DNA of 38,958 nucleotides from contig BQJF01000040.1 of NCBI GenBank assembly GCA_021604565.1, positions 1-38,958 of the forward strand, read 5' to 3'. This document shows, in pieces, positions 1 to 10,930 of the stretch. The first letter of the stretch is position 1. Every line of letters begins with the position of its first letter. Source of the DNA: Minwuia thermotolerans. GTDB taxonomy: Bacteria > Pseudomonadota > Alphaproteobacteria > Minwuiales > Minwuiaceae. Both the position numbers and the translations under genes were made by a program. The notes under the pieces are model-generated. The model saw only the letters and a list, made by a program, of their open reading frames with translations. It was not told the DNA's origin and did not search any database.

Positions 1-2
1 AA

Positions 3-752
3 ACGGCGCTGATCGAAAGCCTGGAGGGCAAGAAGGGCCAGCCCCGGCTGAAGCCGCCGTTCCCGGCAGCGGTGGGCCTGTACGGCTGCCCCTCCACGGT
101 GAACAATGTCGAATCCATTGCGGTGGCGCCGGAGATCCTGCGGCGCGGTGCGGCATGGTTTGCCGGCCTGGGCCGTCCGAACAATACCGGGACCAAGCTG
201 TTCTGCGTTTCGGGGCACGTGAACACGCCCTGCAACGTCGAGGAGGAAATGGGCATCCCGCTCAAGGAGCTCATCGAGAAGCATTGCGGCGGCGTGCGCG
301 GCGGCTGGGACAACCTGCTGGCCATCATTCCGGGCGGATCGTCGGTGCCGATGCTGCCCAAGTCGATCTGTGATGACGTGCTGATGGACTTCGACAGCCT
401 GAAGGAAGTGCAGTCGGGTCTGGGTACGGCGGCGGTGATCGTGATGGACAAGTCCACGGACATCGTGGAGGCGATTGCCAATCTGGCGCATTTCTACATG
501 CATGAGAGCTGCGGGCAGTGTACCCCTTGCCGGGAAGGCACCGGCTGGATGTATCGGGTGCTGACCCGGATGGTGCGCGGTCAGGCCTCCGTGGGGGAGA
601 TCGACCAGCTCTACGAGGTGACGAAGCAGGTCGAGGGCCACACGATCTGCGCCCTGGGGGATGCGGCCGCCTGGCCGATCCAGGGTCTGATCAGGCATTT
701 CCGGCCAGAGATGGAGCGCCGGATACTGGAATATCGCAAGCAGGCCGCCTGA
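3..752 (+). CDS. nuoF: NADH-quinone oxidoreductase subunit F, 3' part (5' end outside window)
   Basis: This is the C-terminal 249 residues of the NADH-binding 51-kDa subunit of respiratory complex I, which takes electrons from NADH through FMN and cluster N3 on the cytoplasmic arm. The frame is open from the first bases of the window, so the gene starts upstream. An internal GTG at 72 is a valine, not a start. The [4Fe-4S] N3 ligands are visible as CGQCTPC (near 511-530) and a later Cys in GHTICALGD (near 640-660). The glycine-rich IIPGGSSVP segment is also typical of the family. It is the first visible gene of the nuo operon; nuoG follows after 48 bases. Confidence 0.97.
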   Translation, partial: TALIESLEGKKGQPRLKPPFPAAVGLYGCPSTVNNVESIAVAPEILRRGAAWFAGLGRPNNTGTKLFCVSGHVNTPCNVEEEMGIPLKELIEKHCGGVRGGWDNLLAIIPGGSSVPMLPKSICDDVLMDFDSLKEVQSGLGTAAVIVMDKSTDIVEAIANLAHFYMHESCGQCTPCREGTGWMYRVLTRMVRGQASVGEIDQLYEVTKQVEGHTICALGDAAAWPIQGLIRHFRPEMERRILEYRKQAA

Positions 753-800
753 AGGTTGTCCGTGCGAACCGTGAACGAATAGAGGGAACGGCAGGAAGCC

Positions 801-2867
801 ATGCCGAAGCTGACAGTAGACGGGATCGAAGTCGAGGTACCGCTGGGTGCCACGGTGCTGCAGGCCTGTGAGGCTGCGGGCCGGGAAATTCCCCGGTTCT
901 GCTATCACGAGCGTCTGTCCATCGCGGGTAACTGCCGCATGTGCCTGGTGGAGATGGAGAAGGCGCCGAAGCCTATCGCCAGTTGTGCCATGCCCGCCGG
1001 TGACAACATGGTCATCCACACGGATTCGCCGACGGTGAAGAAGGCGCGCGAAGGCGTGATGGAGTTCCTGCTGATCAACCATCCGCTCGATTGCCCGATC
1101 TGCGACCAGGGCGGCGAGTGCGACCTGCAGGACCAGACCATGGCCTATGGCCGTGGCGGTTCGCGCTATGACGAGAACAAGCGCGCGGTCAAAGAGAAGT
1201 ACATGGGCCCCCTGATCAAGACGATCATGACCCGTTGCATCCATTGCACCCGCTGCGTCCGCTTTGTCGAGGAAGTGGCCGGTGTGCCGGACATCGGCGC
1301 GATCAATCGGGGTGAGAACATGGAGATCACGGCGCTGGAAAGCGTCGTGGACAGCGAGCTTTCAGGCAATGTCATCGACCTCTGCCCGGTCGGTGCCCTG
1401 ACCTCCAAGCCCTATGCCTTCAATGCGCGCCCGTGGGAGCTGCGCAAGACCGAAGGCATCGACGTCATGGATGCGCTGGGCAGCAATGTCCGCATCGACG
1501 CGCGCGGTCGTGAAGTGCTGCGGGTGATGCCGCGCCTGAACGAGGACGTGAACGAGGAATGGATTTCCGACAAGACCCGCTTTGCCTGTGACGGCCTGCG
1601 CCGCCAGCGGCTCGACCGCCCCTACGTCCGGGTGGACGGGCGTCTGAAGCCTGCAAGCTGGGCGGAGGCGTTCCGCGTCATCGGCGAGAAGGTCTCCTCG
1701 GTAGAGCCGTCGAAGATCGGTGCCATCGTCGGTGACATGGCGGCGCTGGAGGAAATGACGGCGCTGAAGGACCTGATGGCAGCTCTGGGCAGCCTGAACA
1801 TTGATTGCCGCGCCGATGGTGCAAAGCTGGATGGCGCGCATCGCGGGGATTACCTGTTCAATGCGACGATCGCCGGGATCGAGGATGCTGACGCTGTCTT
1901 GCTGGTCGGCAGCAATCCGCGCAAGGAAGCCGCTGTTCTGAATGCGCGCATCCGCAAGGCCTGGGTGCAGTCGGCCGGTGCGCTGAAGGTCGGCGTGATC
2001 GGCGAGAATGCCGACCTGACCTATCCCACGACCTATCTGGGCGCAGGCCCGGAGACGCTGACCGAGCTGTTGAACGGCAGCCACTCCTTCTGCGACGTAC
2101 TGAAGGATGCCAAACGCCCGCTGATCATCATCGGTGCCGGTGCGCTGGCGCGTGAGGATGGTGCGGCGGTACACGCCGCGGCGCGGAAGCTTGCCGATCA
2201 GACCGGCGCTGTCTCGGACGACTGGAACGGTTTCTCGGTCCTGCACACCGCCGCCTCCCGCGTTGGCGGGCTGGAGCTTGGCCTGGTGCCGGGTGAGGGC
2301 GGTCTGGACGCTGGCGCGATGCTGGCTGGTGGTGTCGAGGTCATGTTCCTGCTGGGCGTGGACGAGGTCGATACCTCCGGCCTGAGCGATGCCTTCGTAA
2401 TCTATCAGGGCAGCCACGGTGATGTCGGTGCCCATGCGGCGGACGTGATCCTGCCGGGTGCCGCCTATGCGGAGAAGGCCGGTATCTGGATCAACACCGA
2501 AGGCCGCATCCAGATGGCGGAACCTGCCAATCAGGCACCGGGCGAGGCGCGGGAGGACTGGAAGGTCCTGCGTGCCCTGTCGGCGCATCTGGAGCACACG
2601 CTGCCCTATGACGACATTACCGCCCTGCGCGTGCGGATCGGTGAACTGATCGAAGGGCTGGACATGGTTGATCTGGCACGGCCCGGAACACCGGGGCCGG
2701 TGCGGGACGATGCCGGTGAGATGTCGGATGCCCCGTTTGTCTGTCTGGTGACCGATTACTTCATGACCAATCCGATCGCGCGGGCCAGCCAGACCATGGC
2801 TGAATGTTCCGAACTCTATTCCGTCGGCAAGGCCGGTGCAGGGGAGGCGACAGGGACCAATGGTTGA
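801..2867 (+). CDS. nuoG: NADH-quinone oxidoreductase subunit G
   Basis: This 688-residue iron-sulfur subunit carries electrons from NuoF/E through the peripheral arm of complex I. Ligands seen: C34, C45, C48 and C62 for the [2Fe-2S] N1b site; H94, C98, C101 and C107 for the His-ligated N5 cluster; C146, C149, C152 and C195 for N4. The remainder is a molybdopterin-oxidoreductase-like domain with no molybdenum role in this family. I do not see the extra four-Cys N7 motif found in some bacterial NuoG, so the protein looks like the mitochondrial/alphaproteobacterial form. A purine-rich ribosome site (AGGAAG) lies just before the ATG. The end overlaps nuoH by 8 bases. Confidence 0.97.
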   Translation: MPKLTVDGIEVEVPLGATVLQACEAAGREIPRFCYHERLSIAGNCRMCLVEMEKAPKPIASCAMPAGDNMVIHTDSPTVKKAREGVMEFLLINHPLDCPICDQGGECDLQDQTMAYGRGGSRYDENKRAVKEKYMGPLIKTIMTRCIHCTRCVRFVEEVAGVPDIGAINRGENMEITALESVVDSELSGNVIDLCPVGALTSKPYAFNARPWELRKTEGIDVMDALGSNVRIDARGREVLRVMPRLNEDVNEEWISDKTRFACDGLRRQRLDRPYVRVDGRLKPASWAEAFRVIGEKVSSVEPSKIGAIVGDMAALEEMTALKDLMAALGSLNIDCRADGAKLDGAHRGDYLFNATIAGIEDADAVLLVGSNPRKEAAVLNARIRKAWVQSAGALKVGVIGENADLTYPTTYLGAGPETLTELLNGSHSFCDVLKDAKRPLIIIGAGALAREDGAAVHAAARKLADQTGAVSDDWNGFSVLHTAASRVGGLELGLVPGEGGLDAGAMLAGGVEVMFLLGVDEVDTSGLSDAFVIYQGSHGDVGAHAADVILPGAAYAEKAGIWINTEGRIQMAEPANQAPGEAREDWKVLRALSAHLEHTLPYDDITALRVRIGELIEGLDMVDLARPGTPGPVRDDAGEMSDAPFVCLVTDYFMTNPIARASQTMAECSELYSVGKAGAGEATGTNG

Positions 2868-3909
2868 GTTCTGGAGCGCCTGGCTGCTGCCTTTCCTGAT
2901 CATCCTCGGCAAGATCCTGCTGATTGCGGTGCCGATGCTGCTGGCCATGGCCTATCTGACCCTGGCTGAACGCAAGGTCATCGGCGCGATGCAGATGCGC
3001 CGTGGTCCCAACGTGGTCGGTCCCTTCGGCCTGCTGCAGCCGCTGGCCGACGGTGCCAAGCTGCTGCTGAAGGAAACCGTGTTCCCGACCGGCGCGGACA
3101 AGGCGGTCTTCGTCGCCGCGCCCATGCTGACCTTCATCCTGGCGCTGATCGGCTGGGCCGTGATCCCGTTCGATTCCGGCTGGGTGCTGGCGGACATCAA
3201 TGTCGGCGTGCTGTACCTGTTCGCCATCTCCTCGCTGGGTGTCTATGGCATCGTCATGGCGGGCTGGGCCTCGAATTCGCGCTATGCCTTCCTGGGCGCG
3301 ATGCGGTCGGCGGCGCAGATGGTTTCCTACGAGGTTTCCATCGGGTTCGTCATCATCACGGTGCTGCTGTTCGCGGGCACGCTGAACCTGTCCGAGATCG
3401 TGGAGGCCCAGTCCTCTGCCGGTATCGCGTCGCTGCTGGGGCTGGAGCAGGGCGGCATCCTGGGCTGGTACGTCTGGCCGCTGTTCCCGATGTTCATCAT
3501 CTTCTTCATCTCGGCGCTTGCCGAGACCAACCGTCATCCGTTCGACCTGCCGGAGGCAGAGGCGGAACTGGTGGCGGGCTATCAGGTTGAATATTCGTCC
3601 ATGACCTTTGCCCTGTTCTTCCTGGGCGAGTACATGAACATGATCCTGATGAGCGGCCTGACCGCCCTGCTGTTCCTGGGTGGTTGGCATTCGCCGATAC
3701 CGGGGGAAACCTTCGTTCCCGGCGTGATCTGGTTCGCGCTGAAGATCAGTTTCCTTCTCTTCGTTTTCATCTGGGTGCGCGCAACCCTGCCGCGCTACCG
3801 CTATGACCAGCTCATGCGGCTTGGCTGGAAGGTCTTCCTGCCGGTTTCGCTGGGCGCCGTGGTGTTCTATTCCGGCGTACTGGTCTATGGCGGACTGTTG
3901 CAGGGCTGA
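2860..3909 (+). CDS. nuoH: NADH-quinone oxidoreductase subunit H
   Basis: This 349-residue polytopic membrane subunit forms much of the quinone-binding chamber and joins the peripheral and membrane arms. It carries the family signature [21 protein letters not shown] near residues 216-236, followed by the acidic quinone-site loop. About eight hydrophobic segments are visible. I chose the ATG at 2860, which overlaps the end of nuoG, because GGGGAGG lies at 2841-2847 and the peptide then starts MVEFWSAW, directly before the first membrane segment. An in-frame GTG at 2836 would add eight polar residues and is less likely. Confidence 0.97.
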   Translation: MVEFWSAWLLPFLIILGKILLIAVPMLLAMAYLTLAERKVIGAMQMRRGPNVVGPFGLLQPLADGAKLLLKETVFPTGADKAVFVAAPMLTFILALIGWAVIPFDSGWVLADINVGVLYLFAISSLGVYGIVMAGWASNSRYAFLGAMRSAAQMVSYEVSIGFVIITVLLFAGTLNLSEIVEAQSSAGIASLLGLEQGGILGWYVWPLFPMFIIFFISALAETNRHPFDLPEAEAELVAGYQVEYSSMTFALFFLGEYMNMILMSGLTALLFLGGWHSPIPGETFVPGVIWFALKISFLLFVFIWVRATLPRYRYDQLMRLGWKVFLPVSLGAVVFYSGVLVYGGLLQG

Positions 3910-3934
3910 GGCAGGACAAGAGGAGGCTGCGATC

Positions 3935-4423
3935 ATGGGATTTCTGGACCGTACCGCGCGGGCTGTCCTGCTGGGTGACATGCGCTCCGGCATGTGGCTG
4001 ACGCTGAAGTACATGTTCAAGCCGAAGGTGACGCTGAACTACCCCTACGAGAAGGGGCCGCTCAGCCCGCGTTTCCGGGGCGAGCACGCGCTGCGTCGCT
4101 ATTCGAATGGCGAGGAACGCTGCATTGCCTGCAAGCTGTGCGAGGCGATCTGCCCGGCGCTGGCCATCACCATCGAGGCCGAGCCGCGCGAGGACGGCAG
4201 CCGCCGGACCACGCGCTACGACATCGACATGACCAAGTGCATCTACTGCGGCTTCTGCCAGGAAGCCTGCCCGGTGGATGCGATTGTCGAGGGGCCGAAC
4301 TACGAATTTGCCACCGAAACGCGGGAGGAGCTGTTCTATGACAAGGACAAGCTGCTCGCCAACGGCGACCGGTGGGAACGGGAGATTGCGGCCAATCTGG
4401 CTGCGGACGCACCGTACCGCTGA
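3935..4423 (+). CDS. nuoI: NADH-quinone oxidoreductase subunit I
   Basis: This 162-residue ferredoxin-like subunit carries clusters N6a and N6b, which pass electrons to N2 near the quinone site. Two CxxCxxCxxxC motifs are visible: C63, C66, C69, C73 and C102, C105, C108, C112. The length matches alphaproteobacterial and mitochondrial TYKY-type proteins. The frame is open further upstream, but a strong AGGAGG (3921-3926) sits 8 bases before the ATG at 3935, and the protein then begins [10 protein letters not shown]. It lies 25 bases after nuoH. Confidence 0.97.
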   Translation: MGFLDRTARAVLLGDMRSGMWLTLKYMFKPKVTLNYPYEKGPLSPRFRGEHALRRYSNGEERCIACKLCEAICPALAITIEAEPREDGSRRTTRYDIDMTKCIYCGFCQEACPVDAIVEGPNYEFATETREELFYDKDKLLANGDRWEREIAANLAADAPYR

Positions 4424-4532
4424 TCGCGGTGGGTGCTGGACTAGAGGTGTCGGCGGCGCGATCAGGGGATCGCGGTGACGGCGTGGCCCGGCAAGGGCCT
4501 GAAGGGGCGACTGGAATGAAGGGAATGGACTC
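4424..4532 (+). other. nuoI-nuoJ spacer with a direct repeat and a small hairpin
   Basis: At 109 bases this is the longest gap inside the visible nuo operon; its neighbours are 11-48 bases or overlap. It contains a 10-base direct repeat, GATCGCGGTG, at 4422-4431 (overlapping the nuoI stop) and 4468-4477. A short hairpin, GGCCC-ggcaa-GGGCC, lies just before the nuoJ ribosome site. I see no T-run, so it is not a convincing terminator. Its function is unknown. Confidence 0.5.
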
Positions 4533-4536
4533 GTGA
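4516..4536 (+). promoter_or_regulatory. Six-codon leader ORF ending on the nuoJ start (tentative)
   Basis: An ATG at 4516 opens a six-codon frame (MKGMDS) whose TGA at 4534-4536 overlaps the nuoJ GTG at 4533 as GTGA. GAAGGGA at 4518-4524 is the likely ribosome site for nuoJ itself and lies inside this mini-frame. The arrangement would fit translational coupling of nuoJ to a leader peptide, but no convincing ribosome site precedes the leader ATG, so chance is a real alternative. Confidence 0.2.
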
Positions 4537-5147
4537 TCCTGCCAGCGTTGGCATTCTATCTGTTCGCGACGATCACCGTTGCCTGCGGCGTGATGGTGAT
4601 CGCGTCGCGCAACCCGGTGCATTCCGTGCTGTTCCTGATCCTTGCCTTCTTCAATTCGGCGGGTCTGTTCGTGCTGCTGGGGGCGGAGTTCCTGGCGATG
4701 ATCCTGGTCATCGTCTACGTCGGCGCGGTCGCGGTGCTGTTCATGTTCGTCGTCATGATGCTGGACATCAATTTCGTCGAGCTGCGGCAGGGTTTCCTGC
4801 AGTACCTGCCGATCGGTCTGCTGGTGTCCTTCATCCTGCTGGTGGAGATCCTGATGGTGGTCGGCGCCTGGGTAATTGCCCCGGAGACGGCGGCCGTTGC
4901 CGCTGCACCGACACCGGATCCGGCCCTGCGCAGCAACGTCGCCGCGCTGGGGGATCTGGTCTACACCCGTTACGTCTATCTGTTCCAGGCGGCAGGGATG
5001 ATCCTGCTCGTCGCCATGATCGGTGCCATCGTGCTGACCCTGCGTTCGCGCCCGGGTGTACGTCGCCAGCGCATTGCCGATCAGATCAGCCGCACGCGGG
5101 ACAGTTCGGTTGAGATCAAGAAGGTCCAGCCCGGCCAGGGCGTCTGA
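4533..5147 (+). CDS. nuoJ: NADH-quinone oxidoreductase subunit J
   Basis: This 204-residue membrane subunit (ND6 homologue) has five hydrophobic segments and contributes to proton translocation next to NuoK. The conserved [17 protein letters not shown] stretch, with the pi-bulge helix that links to the quinone site, is clear at about residues 61-77. The start is a GTG at 4533, with GAAGGGA at 4518-4524 as ribosome site; the nearby ATGs at 4516 and 4525 are in another frame. A soluble, variable linker rich in Ala and Pro lies around residues 113-131. The C-terminal tail is basic, as expected for the cytoplasmic side. Confidence 0.95.
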   Translation: MILPALAFYLFATITVACGVMVIASRNPVHSVLFLILAFFNSAGLFVLLGAEFLAMILVIVYVGAVAVLFMFVVMMLDINFVELRQGFLQYLPIGLLVSFILLVEILMVVGAWVIAPETAAVAAAPTPDPALRSNVAALGDLVYTRYVYLFQAAGMILLVAMIGAIVLTLRSRPGVRRQRIADQISRTRDSSVEIKKVQPGQGV

Positions 5148-5167
5148 GGGGGCCGAGGGGAAGTCAT

Positions 5168-5476
5168 ATGGAAATTGGTCTCGGACATTATCTGACGGTT
5201 GCGGCGATCCTGTTCACGCTGGGGATCTTCGGCATCTTCATGAACCGCAAGAACGTCATCATCATCCTGATGTCGATCGAGCTGATGCTGCTCGCCGTCA
5301 ACATCAACCTGGTGGCCTTCTCCACCTACCTGAACGACCTCGTGGGTCAGGTCTTCGCGATGTTCGTGCTGACCGTTGCGGCGGGGGAGGCGGCCATCGG
5401 CCTGGCCATCCTGGTCGTGTACTTCCGCAATCGCGGCTCCATCGCCGTTGAAGACATCAACATGATGAAAGGCTGA
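5168..5476 (+). CDS. nuoK: NADH-quinone oxidoreductase subunit K
   Basis: This 102-residue subunit (ND4L homologue) has three membrane helices. The two buried glutamates required for proton transfer are present as E38 (in SIELML) and E74 (in AAGEAAIG), matching E36 and E72 of Escherichia coli NuoK. A purine-rich GAGGGGAAG precedes the ATG. It follows nuoJ by 20 bases and precedes nuoL by 11. Confidence 0.97.
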   Translation: MEIGLGHYLTVAAILFTLGIFGIFMNRKNVIIILMSIELMLLAVNINLVAFSTYLNDLVGQVFAMFVLTVAAGEAAIGLAILVVYFRNRGSIAVEDINMMKG

Positions 5477-5487
5477 TCGAGACCGCC

Positions 5488-7437
5488 ATGATGTATGTCC
5501 TGATCACCTTTGCACCGCTGCTCGGTGCCCTGCTGGCCGGTTTCTTCGGGCGTTCGCTCGGCGACCGCGCGGCCATGCTGATCACAAGCCTGCTGATGAC
5601 CCTGGCTGCCGTCCTGTCATGGGTCGCGCTCTATCAGGTTGCCTTCGGCCACAACCCGGCACACGTCGAACTGCTGAGCTGGATCAAGTCCGGAGACTTC
5701 GCGGTCAACTGGGCGCTGCAGATCGACAGCCTGACCGCCGTGATGCTGGTCGTGGTGAATACCGTGTCCTGCCTGGTTCACTGGTACTCCATCGGCTACA
5801 TGAGCCACGACAAGGCCAAGGCGCGCTTCTTCGCCTACCTGTCGCTGTTCACCTTCGCCATGCTGATGCTGGTCACCAGCGACAACTTCGTGCAGCTCTA
5901 TTTCGGCTGGGAAGGTGTGGGCCTGGCGTCCTATCTGCTGATCGGTTTCTGGCACCACAAGCCCTCCGCCAACGCGGCAGCGATGAAGGCCTTCATCGTC
6001 AACCGGGTGGGTGACTTCGGCTTTGCCCTCGGCATCGCGGGCATCTTCCTGGTTTATGACAGCGTGACGTTCGAGGCGGTGTTCAGTGCAACACCGGACA
6101 TGGTGGACCACACCTTCATGTTCCTTGGGTATGAGGTTCATACCCTGACCACGATCTGCCTGCTGCTGTTCCTGGGCGCGATGGGCAAGTCGGCGCAGTT
6201 GCCGCTGCACACCTGGCTGCCGGACGCGATGGAGGGTCCGACGCCGGTCTCCGCGCTGATCCATGCGGCCACGATGGTGACGGCAGGCGTGTTCCTGGTC
6301 GCGCGCTGTTCGCCGATGTTCGAATATGCGCCGGACGCGCTGGCCGTGGTTGCGGTCGTTGGCGCCACGACGGCCTTCTTCGCTGCGACTGTCGGTCTGG
6401 TGCAGACCGACATCAAGCGTGTCATTGCCTATTCGACCTGTTCGCAGCTCGGCTACATGTTCTTCGCAGCGGGCCTGTCGGCCTACCCGGTGGCGATCTT
6501 CCACCTGTTCACGCATGCCTTCTTCAAGGCGCTGCTGTTCCTGGGGGCCGGTTCGGTGATCCATGCCGTTGCCGATGAACAGGACATGCGCAAGATGGGT
6601 GGGCTGGCGCCGCACATCAGGAAGACCTTCTTCATGATGTGGATCGGTTCCCTGGCGCTTGCCGGTATCGGCATTCCGGGCGTGATCGGCTTTGCGGGCT
6701 TCTATTCCAAGGACCTGATCCTGGAGAGCGCCTTCGCCGCGCACACCAGCTTCGGTGAATATGCCTTCATCATGGGCATCGCCGCGGCCTTCATGACCGC
6801 CTTCTATTCCTGGCGTCTGCTGTTCATGACCTTCAACGGCAAGCCGCGCGCACCGCGTGAGACGATGGCGCACATCCATGACTCGCCGCCGATCATGATG
6901 ATCCCGCTGTATGTCCTGGCCGTGGGTGCCGTCTTCGCCGGTATCGCCTTCTACGGGCCGATGACCGGGCATCACTGGCAAGAGTTCTGGGGCGACGCGA
7001 TCCTGATCCTGCCGATCCACACCGCGCTGGAACATGCCCACGACGTGCCGACCTGGGTGAAGTGGCTGCCGCTGGTGGTTTCCGTCGCCGGTATCGCGCT
7101 GGCCTGGCAGATGTACATCCGGAATACGGAACTGCCCGGTTCGTTCGCGCGGACGCACCAGGCGATCTACCAGTTCCTGCTGAACAAGTGGTACTTCGAC
7201 GAACTCTACGACTGGATCTTCATCCGGCCGGCCCGAGCGCTGGGCCGCATCTTCTGGAAGCGGGGTGACGGTCAGGTCATCGACGGCTTCGGCCCGGATG
7301 GAATCTCCTCGACGGTTCTCAGGCTGGCCCGCCGCGCGAGCCTGCTGCAGAGCGGTTACGTCTACCACTACGCCTTCGCCATGCTGATCGGTGTCGCCGT
7401 GCTGGTCAGCTTCTATTTCTACGCGAACGGGGTCTGA
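5488..7437 (+). CDS. nuoL: NADH-quinone oxidoreductase subunit L
   Basis: This 649-residue subunit is an antiporter-like proton channel at the distal end of the membrane arm, with a long lateral helix at the C-terminus. Key residues visible are E142 in [16 protein letters not shown] and K234 in [19 protein letters not shown], which are the paired charges of the first half-channel in this family. Two tandem ATGs (5488 and 5491) could both serve as start; the ribosome site is weak. Its length is normal for alphaproteobacterial NuoL. Confidence 0.97.
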   Translation: MMYVLITFAPLLGALLAGFFGRSLGDRAAMLITSLLMTLAAVLSWVALYQVAFGHNPAHVELLSWIKSGDFAVNWALQIDSLTAVMLVVVNTVSCLVHWYSIGYMSHDKAKARFFAYLSLFTFAMLMLVTSDNFVQLYFGWEGVGLASYLLIGFWHHKPSANAAAMKAFIVNRVGDFGFALGIAGIFLVYDSVTFEAVFSATPDMVDHTFMFLGYEVHTLTTICLLLFLGAMGKSAQLPLHTWLPDAMEGPTPVSALIHAATMVTAGVFLVARCSPMFEYAPDALAVVAVVGATTAFFAATVGLVQTDIKRVIAYSTCSQLGYMFFAAGLSAYPVAIFHLFTHAFFKALLFLGAGSVIHAVADEQDMRKMGGLAPHIRKTFFMMWIGSLALAGIGIPGVIGFAGFYSKDLILESAFAAHTSFGEYAFIMGIAAAFMTAFYSWRLLFMTFNGKPRAPRETMAHIHDSPPIMMIPLYVLAVGAVFAGIAFYGPMTGHHWQEFWGDAILILPIHTALEHAHDVPTWVKWLPLVVSVAGIALAWQMYIRNTELPGSFARTHQAIYQFLLNKWYFDELYDWIFIRPARALGRIFWKRGDGQVIDGFGPDGISSTVLRLARRASLLQSGYVYHYAFAMLIGVAVLVSFYFYANGV

Positions 7438-7444
7438 AGATAAG

Positions 7445-9001
7445 ATGTTTGCTTTCCCGCTGCTGAGCATCGTTACCTTCGCGCCCCTGGTAGGGGCGCT
7501 GATCATCCTGCTGTTCGTGCGTGGCGATGACGCCGATGCGCAGAAGAACGTCCGCTGGGGTGCACTGTTCGCCACCACCGGCACCTTCCTGCTGTCGCTG
7601 ATCATCTGGGGGCGTTTCGAATATGGCACTGCCGAGCTGCAGATGGTGGAAGAAGTCGAATGGATCGGCACCGGCATCGACTACCGCATGGGGATCGACG
7701 GGATTTCCCTGCCGCTGGTGCTGCTGACCACTTTCCTGATGCCGCTCTGCATCCTGGCGAGCTGGGAGGCGATCAAGGTCCGGGTGAAGGAATACATGAT
7801 CGCGTTCCTGCTGATGGAAACGCTGATGATCGGCGTCTTCTGCGCGCAGGACCTGCTGCTGTTCTACCTGTTCTTCGAGGCAGGACTGATCCCGATGTTC
7901 CTGATCATCGGCATCTGGGGCGGCGGGCGCAGGATCTACGCCTCCTTCAAGTTCTTCCTCTACACGCTGCTCGGCTCGGTGCTGATGCTGCTGGCGATCC
8001 TGTGGATCTACTTCGATGCCGGCACCACCAGCATTCCGGCGCTGACGGCGCAGGCAATCGATCCCGACAAGGCGATACCGGCCAATATCCAGAGCTGGCT
8101 GTGGCTTGCCTTCTTCGCCTCCTTCGCGGTGAAGATGCCCATGTGGCCAGTTCATACCTGGCTGCCGGACGCGCATGTCGAGGCACCGACGGCCGGTTCC
8201 GTGATCCTGGCCGGTGTGCTGCTGAAGATGGGCGGCTACGGTTTCATCCGGTTCAGCCTGCCGATGTTCCCGATTGCCTCCATGGACTTCGCGCCGCTGA
8301 TCTTCGGCCTGTCGGTCGTAGCGGTCATCTACACCTCGCTCGTTGCGCTGGTGCAGGAGGACATGAAGAAGCTGATTGCCTATTCGTCCGTCGCGCACAT
8401 GGGTTTCGTCACCATCGGCCTGTTCACCTTCAATGTGCAGGGTATCGAGGGCGCGATGTTCGTGATGCTGGCGCATGGCCTGATCTCCGGTGCGCTGTTC
8501 CTCTGCGTCGGTGTCGTCTATGACCGGCTGCACACGCGGGAGATCGCGCGTTATGGTGGTCTTGTCGAACGCATGCCGCGCTATGCCTTCGTCTTCATGT
8601 TGATGACCATGGCGTCTGTCGGTCTGCCGGGCACTGCCGGGTTCGTCGGTGAGTTCCTGGTCATTGTCGGTGCGTTCGAGGCCAATACCTGGGTCGCCCT
8701 GCTGATGACCACCGGTGTCATCCTGGGTGCGGCCTACGCGTTGCTGCTCTATCGCCGGGTGGTCTTCGGCAAGCTGGAGAAGGAAGACCTGAAGGCCATG
8801 ACCGACCTCAGCCCGCGCGAGATCCTGATCTTCGCGCCGATTGCGGTGGCGGTGATCTGGCTCGGTGTCTATCCCTCCTCGTTCCTGGACATCATGGAAC
8901 CGTCGATCACCTATCTGGTCGAACACCACAACGCGGCCATCGCGCTCGACGTAGCGATGCAGCCCGCGGGCGCCGAGACCCTCGGCGCGGCGAAGCATTG
9001 A
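7445..9001 (+). CDS. nuoM: NADH-quinone oxidoreductase subunit M
   Basis: This 518-residue antiporter-like subunit (ND4 homologue) has about 14 membrane helices. E145 in [17 protein letters not shown] and the lysine of [20 protein letters not shown] correspond to the essential Glu/Lys pair. The frame is open back into the end of nuoL, but the ATG at 7445 gives the expected N-terminus ([12 protein letters not shown]) and leaves a 7-base spacer after nuoL. GAAGATAAG before the ATG is a modest ribosome site, so coupling to nuoL translation is likely. Confidence 0.97.
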   Translation: MFAFPLLSIVTFAPLVGALIILLFVRGDDADAQKNVRWGALFATTGTFLLSLIIWGRFEYGTAELQMVEEVEWIGTGIDYRMGIDGISLPLVLLTTFLMPLCILASWEAIKVRVKEYMIAFLLMETLMIGVFCAQDLLLFYLFFEAGLIPMFLIIGIWGGGRRIYASFKFFLYTLLGSVLMLLAILWIYFDAGTTSIPALTAQAIDPDKAIPANIQSWLWLAFFASFAVKMPMWPVHTWLPDAHVEAPTAGSVILAGVLLKMGGYGFIRFSLPMFPIASMDFAPLIFGLSVVAVIYTSLVALVQEDMKKLIAYSSVAHMGFVTIGLFTFNVQGIEGAMFVMLAHGLISGALFLCVGVVYDRLHTREIARYGGLVERMPRYAFVFMLMTMASVGLPGTAGFVGEFLVIVGAFEANTWVALLMTTGVILGAAYALLLYRRVVFGKLEKEDLKAMTDLSPREILIFAPIAVAVIWLGVYPSSFLDIMEPSITYLVEHHNAAIALDVAMQPAGAETLGAAKH

Positions 9002-9013
9002 GGTCCGATCACC

Positions 9014-10447
9014 ATGCATGATTTCGCCATAGCCCTTCCCGAGATCTTCCTGGCAGTCGCCGCCATGGCGCTGCTGATGATCGGCGTGTTCCAGAAACCC
9101 GGTTCCGACATGGGACTGGTTTCCTGGCTGAGCATCCTCTCGCTTGCCGTTGCGCTGGTGCTGGTGGTGACGGGGGAAGGCGACAACGTCAGCTTCGCCG
9201 GCCTGTTCGTCGTCGATCCCTTCGCGCGTTTCGCCAAGGTGCTGATCCTGATCGGCTCCGCCGCCGCGATTGTCCTGTCTCAGGGCTTTGTCCGGCGGGA
9301 AGGGATGAACCGGTTCGAATATCCGGTGCTGATCCTGATCGCGACGCTGGGCATGCTGATGATGGTCTCCGCCAATGACCTCATCTCCCTCTACATGGGC
9401 ATCGAACTGCAGAGCCTGCCGCTCTATGTGCTGGCCGCCTTCAAGCGCGACTCGACCCGCACGACGGAGGCCGGGCTGAAGTACTTCGTTCTCGGCGCGC
9501 TGTCGTCGGGCATGCTGCTCTACGGCTGTTCCATGATCTATGGCTTCACCGGCTCCACCACCTTCGGTGACATCGCCAGCGTGATGCAGGGGCAGGATAA
9601 GGCCGGCATCGGCCTGATCATCGGCATCGTCTTCCTGTCCGCCGGTCTGGCCTTCAAGGTCTCCGCTGTGCCGTTCCACATGTGGACGCCTGACGTCTAC
9701 GAGGGCGCGCCGTCACCGGTCACCGCCTTCTTCGCCACTGCGCCCAAGGTCGCGGCACTGGCCATGTTCCTGCGCGCCATGCTGGAACCCTTCGGCGGCA
9801 TGGAGGCGGATTGGCGCCAGATCATCTGGCTGATCTCCGTTCTGTCGATGCTGCTGGGTGCCTTCGCGGCCATCGGACAGCACAACATCAAGCGGCTGAT
9901 GGCCTATTCCTCCATCGGCCATGTCGGCTACGCACTGGTCGGCCTGACGGCGGCGACGTCGGAGGGGGTGCGGGGCGTACTGGTGTATCTGACCATCTAT
10001 CTGGTGATGAACATCGGCACCTTTGCCTGCATCCTGGCGATGCGGCGCGGTGACCGGATGGTGGAGAGCATCGACGACCTGCGCGGTCTGGCCAAGACCC
10101 ACAAGGGCATGGCCATGGCACTCGCGATCTTCATGTTCTCGCTGGCGGGCGTACCGCCGCTGGCCGGGTTCTTTGGCAAGTTCTACGTCTTCATGGCGGC
10201 GATCAATGCGGGCCTCTATTACCTGGCCGTCATCGGTGTCCTCGCCAGTGTGGTTGGCGCGTTCTATTACCTGCGGATCATCAAGATCATGTATTTCGAT
10301 GAACCGACCGAGCCGCTGTCGAAGCCGATCGGCGCGGAGCTTGGTGCGCTGATGGCAATCACCGCATTCCTGACCGCCGCCTTCTTCGTCGTTCCCGGCA
10401 TTCTGGTCGATGGTGCGGCTGTTGCGGCAGGCAGCCTGTTCCCCTGA
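9014..10447 (+). CDS. nuoN: NADH-quinone oxidoreductase subunit N
   Basis: This 477-residue antiporter-like subunit (ND2 homologue) is the last complex I gene in the operon. E131 in [17 protein letters not shown] and the lysine in [20 protein letters not shown] are the conserved channel charges. It starts 12 bases after nuoM, with GAGGTC as a modest ribosome site. There is no terminator between it and the acetyltransferase 18 bases downstream, so transcription may continue into the birA-coaX-rnj block. Confidence 0.97.
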   Translation: MHDFAIALPEIFLAVAAMALLMIGVFQKPGSDMGLVSWLSILSLAVALVLVVTGEGDNVSFAGLFVVDPFARFAKVLILIGSAAAIVLSQGFVRREGMNRFEYPVLILIATLGMLMMVSANDLISLYMGIELQSLPLYVLAAFKRDSTRTTEAGLKYFVLGALSSGMLLYGCSMIYGFTGSTTFGDIASVMQGQDKAGIGLIIGIVFLSAGLAFKVSAVPFHMWTPDVYEGAPSPVTAFFATAPKVAALAMFLRAMLEPFGGMEADWRQIIWLISVLSMLLGAFAAIGQHNIKRLMAYSSIGHVGYALVGLTAATSEGVRGVLVYLTIYLVMNIGTFACILAMRRGDRMVESIDDLRGLAKTHKGMAMALAIFMFSLAGVPPLAGFFGKFYVFMAAINAGLYYLAVIGVLASVVGAFYYLRIIKIMYFDEPTEPLSKPIGAELGALMAITAFLTAAFFVVPGILVDGAAVAAGSLFP

Positions 10448-10465
10448 GCGGGGGCGGGGTGACCG

Positions 10466-10930
10466 ATGGACATCCGCATCCAGGAAGATGAGCCGACGCG
10501 GCCCGAATGCCTTGCGCTTCTGCAGGTGCATCATGCGCACATGCAGGCCCATACCAGCCCGGAGAAGATCTACGCACTGGATGCCAGCGGACTCGCCGCA
10601 CCCGGCATGACGTTCTGGAGCATGTGGGGTGACGATCGCCTGATCGGTTTCGGCGCACTGAAGGAGCTTGATGCCACGCATGGCGAGATCAAGTCGATGC
10701 ACACCATCGGTGAACTGCGCGGGAAGGGACTTGCCGCCCGCCTGCTGGATCACATCGTCACCGTGGCTCGGCAGCGGGGGTATCTGCGGCTCAGCCTGGA
10801 GACCGGTTCGGCGGACGGCTTTCGTTCGGCGCGAACGCTTTACGCCCGTTACGGCTTCACGCCCTGCGGCCCCTTCTCCTTCTATCCGGAAGACCCGGAG
10901 AGCTTCTTCATGACGCTTGTCCTGGACTGA
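10466..10930 (+). CDS. GNAT-family N-acetyltransferase, YsnE-like
   Basis: This 154-residue protein has a single GNAT fold. The acetyl-CoA pyrophosphate-binding loop is RGKGLA (about residues 84-89), followed by the motif B region LYARYGF near residues 127-133. The segments ALKELDATHGEIKSM, RLSLETGS and FYPEDPESFFM match, from memory, Bacillus subtilis YsnE, reported as an indole-3-acetate-related acetyltransferase. The substrate here is unknown. The gene sits between nuoN and birA, where related genomes usually have no acetyltransferase. Its TGA shares one base with the birA ATG (TGATG), so the two are probably translated together. A GGGGGCGGGG stretch precedes its ATG. Confidence 0.85.
   Translation: MDIRIQEDEPTRPECLALLQVHHAHMQAHTSPEKIYALDASGLAAPGMTFWSMWGDDRLIGFGALKELDATHGEIKSMHTIGELRGKGLAARLLDHIVTVARQRGYLRLSLETGSADGFRSARTLYARYGFTPCGPFSFYPEDPESFFMTLVLD

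Noticed and set aside
801..2867. Possible extra [4Fe-4S] (N7) site in NuoG
   Set aside because: The four-Cys motif expected after the N4 cluster is not present; only isolated Cys residues occur there.
7406..9679. 757-codon minus-strand frame opposite nuoM-nuoN
   Set aside because: It is the mirror of the membrane-protein codons on the plus strand, giving a His/Gln/Asp-rich peptide with no domain; the same holds for the frames at 5617-7677, 1362-2948 and 18962-21001.
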